Shown: positions 5,683 through 8,031 of the stretch, in pieces | Position numbering within the stretch: the stretch's first letter is position 1 | How the letters are laid out: the number at the start of each line of letters is the position of its first letter | Assembly: GCA_012516115.1 (NCBI GenBank) | Contig: JAAYXC010000127.1 | Span: 1-8,031 of the forward strand | DNA length: 8,031 nucleotides | Source of the DNA: Bacillota bacterium | Lineage (GTDB): Bacteria; Bacillota; UBA4882; JAAYXC01 | Direction of reading: 5' to 3' | Made by a program: the position numbers and the translations under genes | Notes under the pieces: model-generated | What the model saw: the letters and a program-made list of their open reading frames with translations, nothing else | What the model was told of the DNA's origin: nothing | Database searches by the model: none

Positions 5683-8025
5683 ATGCTCTTAAAGGTAGAG
5701 GAGCTCTTGCGCGGGCTCTCGCCGAAGGGGAAACGGGCCTGGCGCCTCTTGCTCGTCCTCCTCGTTTATTTGGCCGCCAAGGCGCTGGCCTGGCTCATCC
5801 CGCTGCCCGGGCCGGCCCTCTTCCGTCCCTCCGCCACCCTGGTCTACGACCGCCAGGGCCGGCTGCTCCACGCCTTCCTCGCCGCTGACGGGAGGTGGCG
5901 CATCAATACCCCGCTTCGCGAGATTTCGCCCCACCTGCAGCGGGCCGTCCTGGGGTATGAAGACCGGTGGTTCTACTGGCACCCCGGGGTAAATCCCCTG
6001 GCCCTTCTCCGCGCCCTGATCCAGAACGCCCGCGCGGGCCGGATCGTCTCCGGTGGCTCCACCATCACCATGCAGATCGCGCGGATGATGGAACCGAAAC
6101 CCCGGACGCCGGCGGCTAAAATCCGGGAGATCCTCCGCGCCTTCCAGCTCGAACTACGCTACAGTAAGCGAAAACTCCTGGAGATCTACTTCAACATCGC
6201 CCCCTACGGCGGGAACATCGAAGGGGCGGCCGCCGCGGCCTGGATCTACTTCGGGAAGGAAGCCTCGCAGTTGAGCCTGGGAGAGGCGGCGCTGCTGGCG
6301 GCGCTCCCCAACTCGCCCACGATGGCGCGGCCGGACCGGAACCCGGCGCAGGCCAAGGCCGCGCGGGATCGGGTTTTACGGCGCTTGCTCGCGCGGAGGA
6401 TCATCACGAAGAAGGAGTTCACGGAGGCTTCCTCCGAAGAGATACCCGAAGGACGCCATCCCCTGCCGCGCCTGGCCCCGCATTTCTGTGTCGATCTCCA
6501 CCTGGACCGTCCGGGGGTGCCCAGGCTTTACACCACGCTGGACCTGCGTCTCCAGGCCATGGCCGAAGACCTCCTCCGCCTCCATCTCCGGGACCTCAGG
6601 AAAGAAGGAATCACCAACGGGGCCATCGTGATCCTGGAGAACGAGACCCGGGCCATCCTGGCCCTGGTGGGCTCCGGCGACTTCCACGACGCCGCCCATG
6701 CAGGCCAGGTCAACGGGGCGAGGGCCCTGCGTTCGCCCGGTTCTGCCCTGAAGCCCTTTATCTACGCCCTGGCGCTGGAAAAGGGGCTCATCACCCCGGC
6801 CCATTATGTGGAGGACGTGCCAATGGATTTCTCCGGTTATGCGCCGGAAAACTACGACCGCACTTACAGTGGGATCGTCTCGGCCCGGGCGGCTTTGGAG
6901 CGGTCGCTTAACCTGCCGGCTATCGCGCTGGAGCAAGCCCTGGGGAAGGAAGGCCTCTACGAACTCCTGCGCCGGGCGGGGATCAGGGGGCTTAGGCCCC
7001 GGCATTCTTACGGCCTGGCCATCGCCATCGGCGGGGTGGAGATCACCCTGGAAGACCTCACCGCCCTCTACGCCATGCTGGCCGACGGCGGACGTTACGC
7101 CCGACCGCGACAACTGCTGGATGAGCCGGTCGCGGCCGGCATCCGGCTCCTCGACCCCGGGACGGCCTATATCATCACGGATATCCTCACCGGCCTGCGG
7201 CGCCCGGATCTCCCCACCTGCTGGGAATTCTCCTCCCTGCCCCGGGTGGCCTGGAAGACCGGGACCTCTTACGGACACCGGGACGCCTGGAGTATCGGCT
7301 ATAATCCCCGTTACACGGTGGGCGTCTGGCTCGGGAACTTCTCCGGTCACGGGGCCAGGAACCTGATAGGAGCGGAGGTGGCGGCGCCCATCCTTTTCGA
7401 ATTGATGAACTCCCTCTGCCGGGGAAAGCAGATCCCCTGGTTCACCAGGCCGGATACCGTCGGGGTCCGGAAAGTTTGCGCCTTAAGCGGTCAATCGCCC
7501 GGGCCTTACTGTGAAGAGCTGGTAGAAGAGCTCTACCTCCCGGATAGATCGCCCGTCACCGTTTGCCGCCTCCATAAGGCGGTGGAGATCGACGCGGCCA
7601 CCGGCTACCGGCTACCGCCGCACTATGCCGGGGGACGAAAAACCCGCCGCCTGGTCTACATCGACTGGCCACCGCGGGTAGCCTCCTGGTACGCGTCCCT
7701 CGGGCTGTCGACGGACAGGCTCCCCCCGCTTTCCCCCGTCTGCCAAGACCCGATCCCCGGTGCACCGCCCGTCATCCGCTCGCCCTCGCGCGATTGCACC
7801 TATCGCCTCCGGGAGGGCATCGCCCCGGAGTATCAAAAGATCTGTCTCGAGGCCTCATCCGGCAATGAGGTACGCAAACTCTACTGGTTTTTGGACGGCA
7901 TCTTGGTGGCCACGGTTAAACCGGGGGAGAGGGCCTTCATCCTGCCGATAGTGGGGAAACACCGCCTGATCTGCCAGGACGACCTGGGTCGGACGGCGGA
8001 GATGGCACTGGTGGTGGAGGAGTAG
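5683..8025 (+). CDS. pbpC: Penicillin-binding protein 1C (bifunctional peptidoglycan synthase)
   Basis: From ATG 5683 the product is 780 residues, close to the 770 of E. coli PbpC. A basic cytoplasmic stretch precedes one membrane helix at about 20-39. The glycosyltransferase (GT51) domain that polymerises lipid II has every motif: EDRWFYWHPGV with catalytic Glu93, GGSTITMQ at 124-131, KIRE with Glu149 as the second acidic residue, RKLLEIYFN at 163-171, GAAAAAWIYFGK at 181-192 and EAALLAALPNSP at 201-212. The penicillin-binding transpeptidase domain has SALK with nucleophile Ser354, SLN at 408-410 and KTGT at 525-528. A Cys/His linker (Cys599, Cys610, Cys628, His631) and a C-terminal PBP1C-type domain from about 695 to the end set it apart from PBP1A and PBP1B. 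The frame is open back to a TTG at 5590, but that start lies inside the palindrome's right arm and is unlikely. All catalytic residues are present. Same strand as the A2M with no terminator between suggests co-transcription. Confidence 0.93.
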   Translation: MLLKVEELLRGLSPKGKRAWRLLLVLLVYLAAKALAWLIPLPGPALFRPSATLVYDRQGRLLHAFLAADGRWRINTPLREISPHLQRAVLGYEDRWFYWHPGVNPLALLRALIQNARAGRIVSGGSTITMQIARMMEPKPRTPAAKIREILRAFQLELRYSKRKLLEIYFNIAPYGGNIEGAAAAAWIYFGKEASQLSLGEAALLAALPNSPTMARPDRNPAQAKAARDRVLRRLLARRIITKKEFTEASSEEIPEGRHPLPRLAPHFCVDLHLDRPGVPRLYTTLDLRLQAMAEDLLRLHLRDLRKEGITNGAIVILENETRAILALVGSGDFHDAAHAGQVNGARALRSPGSALKPFIYALALEKGLITPAHYVEDVPMDFSGYAPENYDRTYSGIVSARAALERSLNLPAIALEQALGKEGLYELLRRAGIRGLRPRHSYGLAIAIGGVEITLEDLTALYAMLADGGRYARPRQLLDEPVAAGIRLLDPGTAYIITDILTGLRRPDLPTCWEFSSLPRVAWKTGTSYGHRDAWSIGYNPRYTVGVWLGNFSGHGARNLIGAEVAAPILFELMNSLCRGKQIPWFTRPDTVGVRKVCALSGQSPGPYCEELVEELYLPDRSPVTVCRLHKAVEIDAATGYRLPPHYAGGRKTRRLVYIDWPPRVASWYASLGLSTDRLPPLSPVCQDPIPGAPPVIRSPSRDCTYRLREGIAPEYQKICLEASSGNEVRKLYWFLDGILVATVKPGERAFILPIVGKHRLICQDDLGRTAEMALVVEE

Positions 8026-8031
8026 GGATCG

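Noticed and set aside
6376..7350. A 324-codon minus-strand frame opposite pbpC
   Set aside because: It is an antisense shadow of the transpeptidase domain, with low-complexity composition and no family resemblance. The same applies to the 331-codon frame at 3390-4385.
7521..7537. Short perfect inverted repeat GGTAGA / TCTACC
   Set aside because: It is a six-base stem within pbpC coding sequence, expected by chance in a window of this size.
7601..7618. Tandem GGCTACC repeat
   Set aside because: There are only two copies, inside coding sequence for a plausible linker, with no sign of a longer array.

Overview
The window holds one conserved envelope locus, entirely on the + strand: a bacterial alpha-2-macroglobulin (A2M, YfhM-like) followed by penicillin-binding protein 1C (pbpC). 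The pairing of a periplasmic A2M with PBP1C points to a Gram-negative (diderm) bacterium. The DNA is GC-rich, with long antisense shadow frames and G/C-ending codons. I cannot place the lineage from the sequence; an environmental Desulfobacterota-like organism would fit but is only a guess.

Layout. Positions 1-83 are leader sequence with a G-rich ribosome-binding stretch and no clear promoter. Positions 84-5522 form a single A2M reading frame interrupted once by an in-frame TAA at 2706-2708. The N-terminal piece (84-2708) carries a membrane anchor and the first macroglobulin domains. The C-terminal piece (in frame after the stop; first possible restart GTG at 2739) carries the bait region, the intact thioester CVEQ motif and the C-terminal domain. 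Positions 5523-5682 are a non-coding junction containing a long imperfect palindrome (5544-5608) that looks like a dispersed intergenic repeat. Positions 5683-8025 encode a complete PBP1C with glycosyltransferase, transpeptidase and C-terminal PBP1C domains. Only six bases follow its stop.

How the genes work together: in the established model, the A2M traps attacking proteases in the periplasm through its bait region and reactive thioester, and PBP1C repairs peptidoglycan after the breach that let the protease in. Here the repair enzyme looks intact. The trap is either broken by a recent nonsense mutation, affected by a sequencing or assembly error, or expressed by an unusual route. The lack of any other stop or frameshift over about 1,800 codons favours a very recent event or an error. 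I found no previously undescribed system; the interrupted A2M and the junction palindrome are the points most worth checking.
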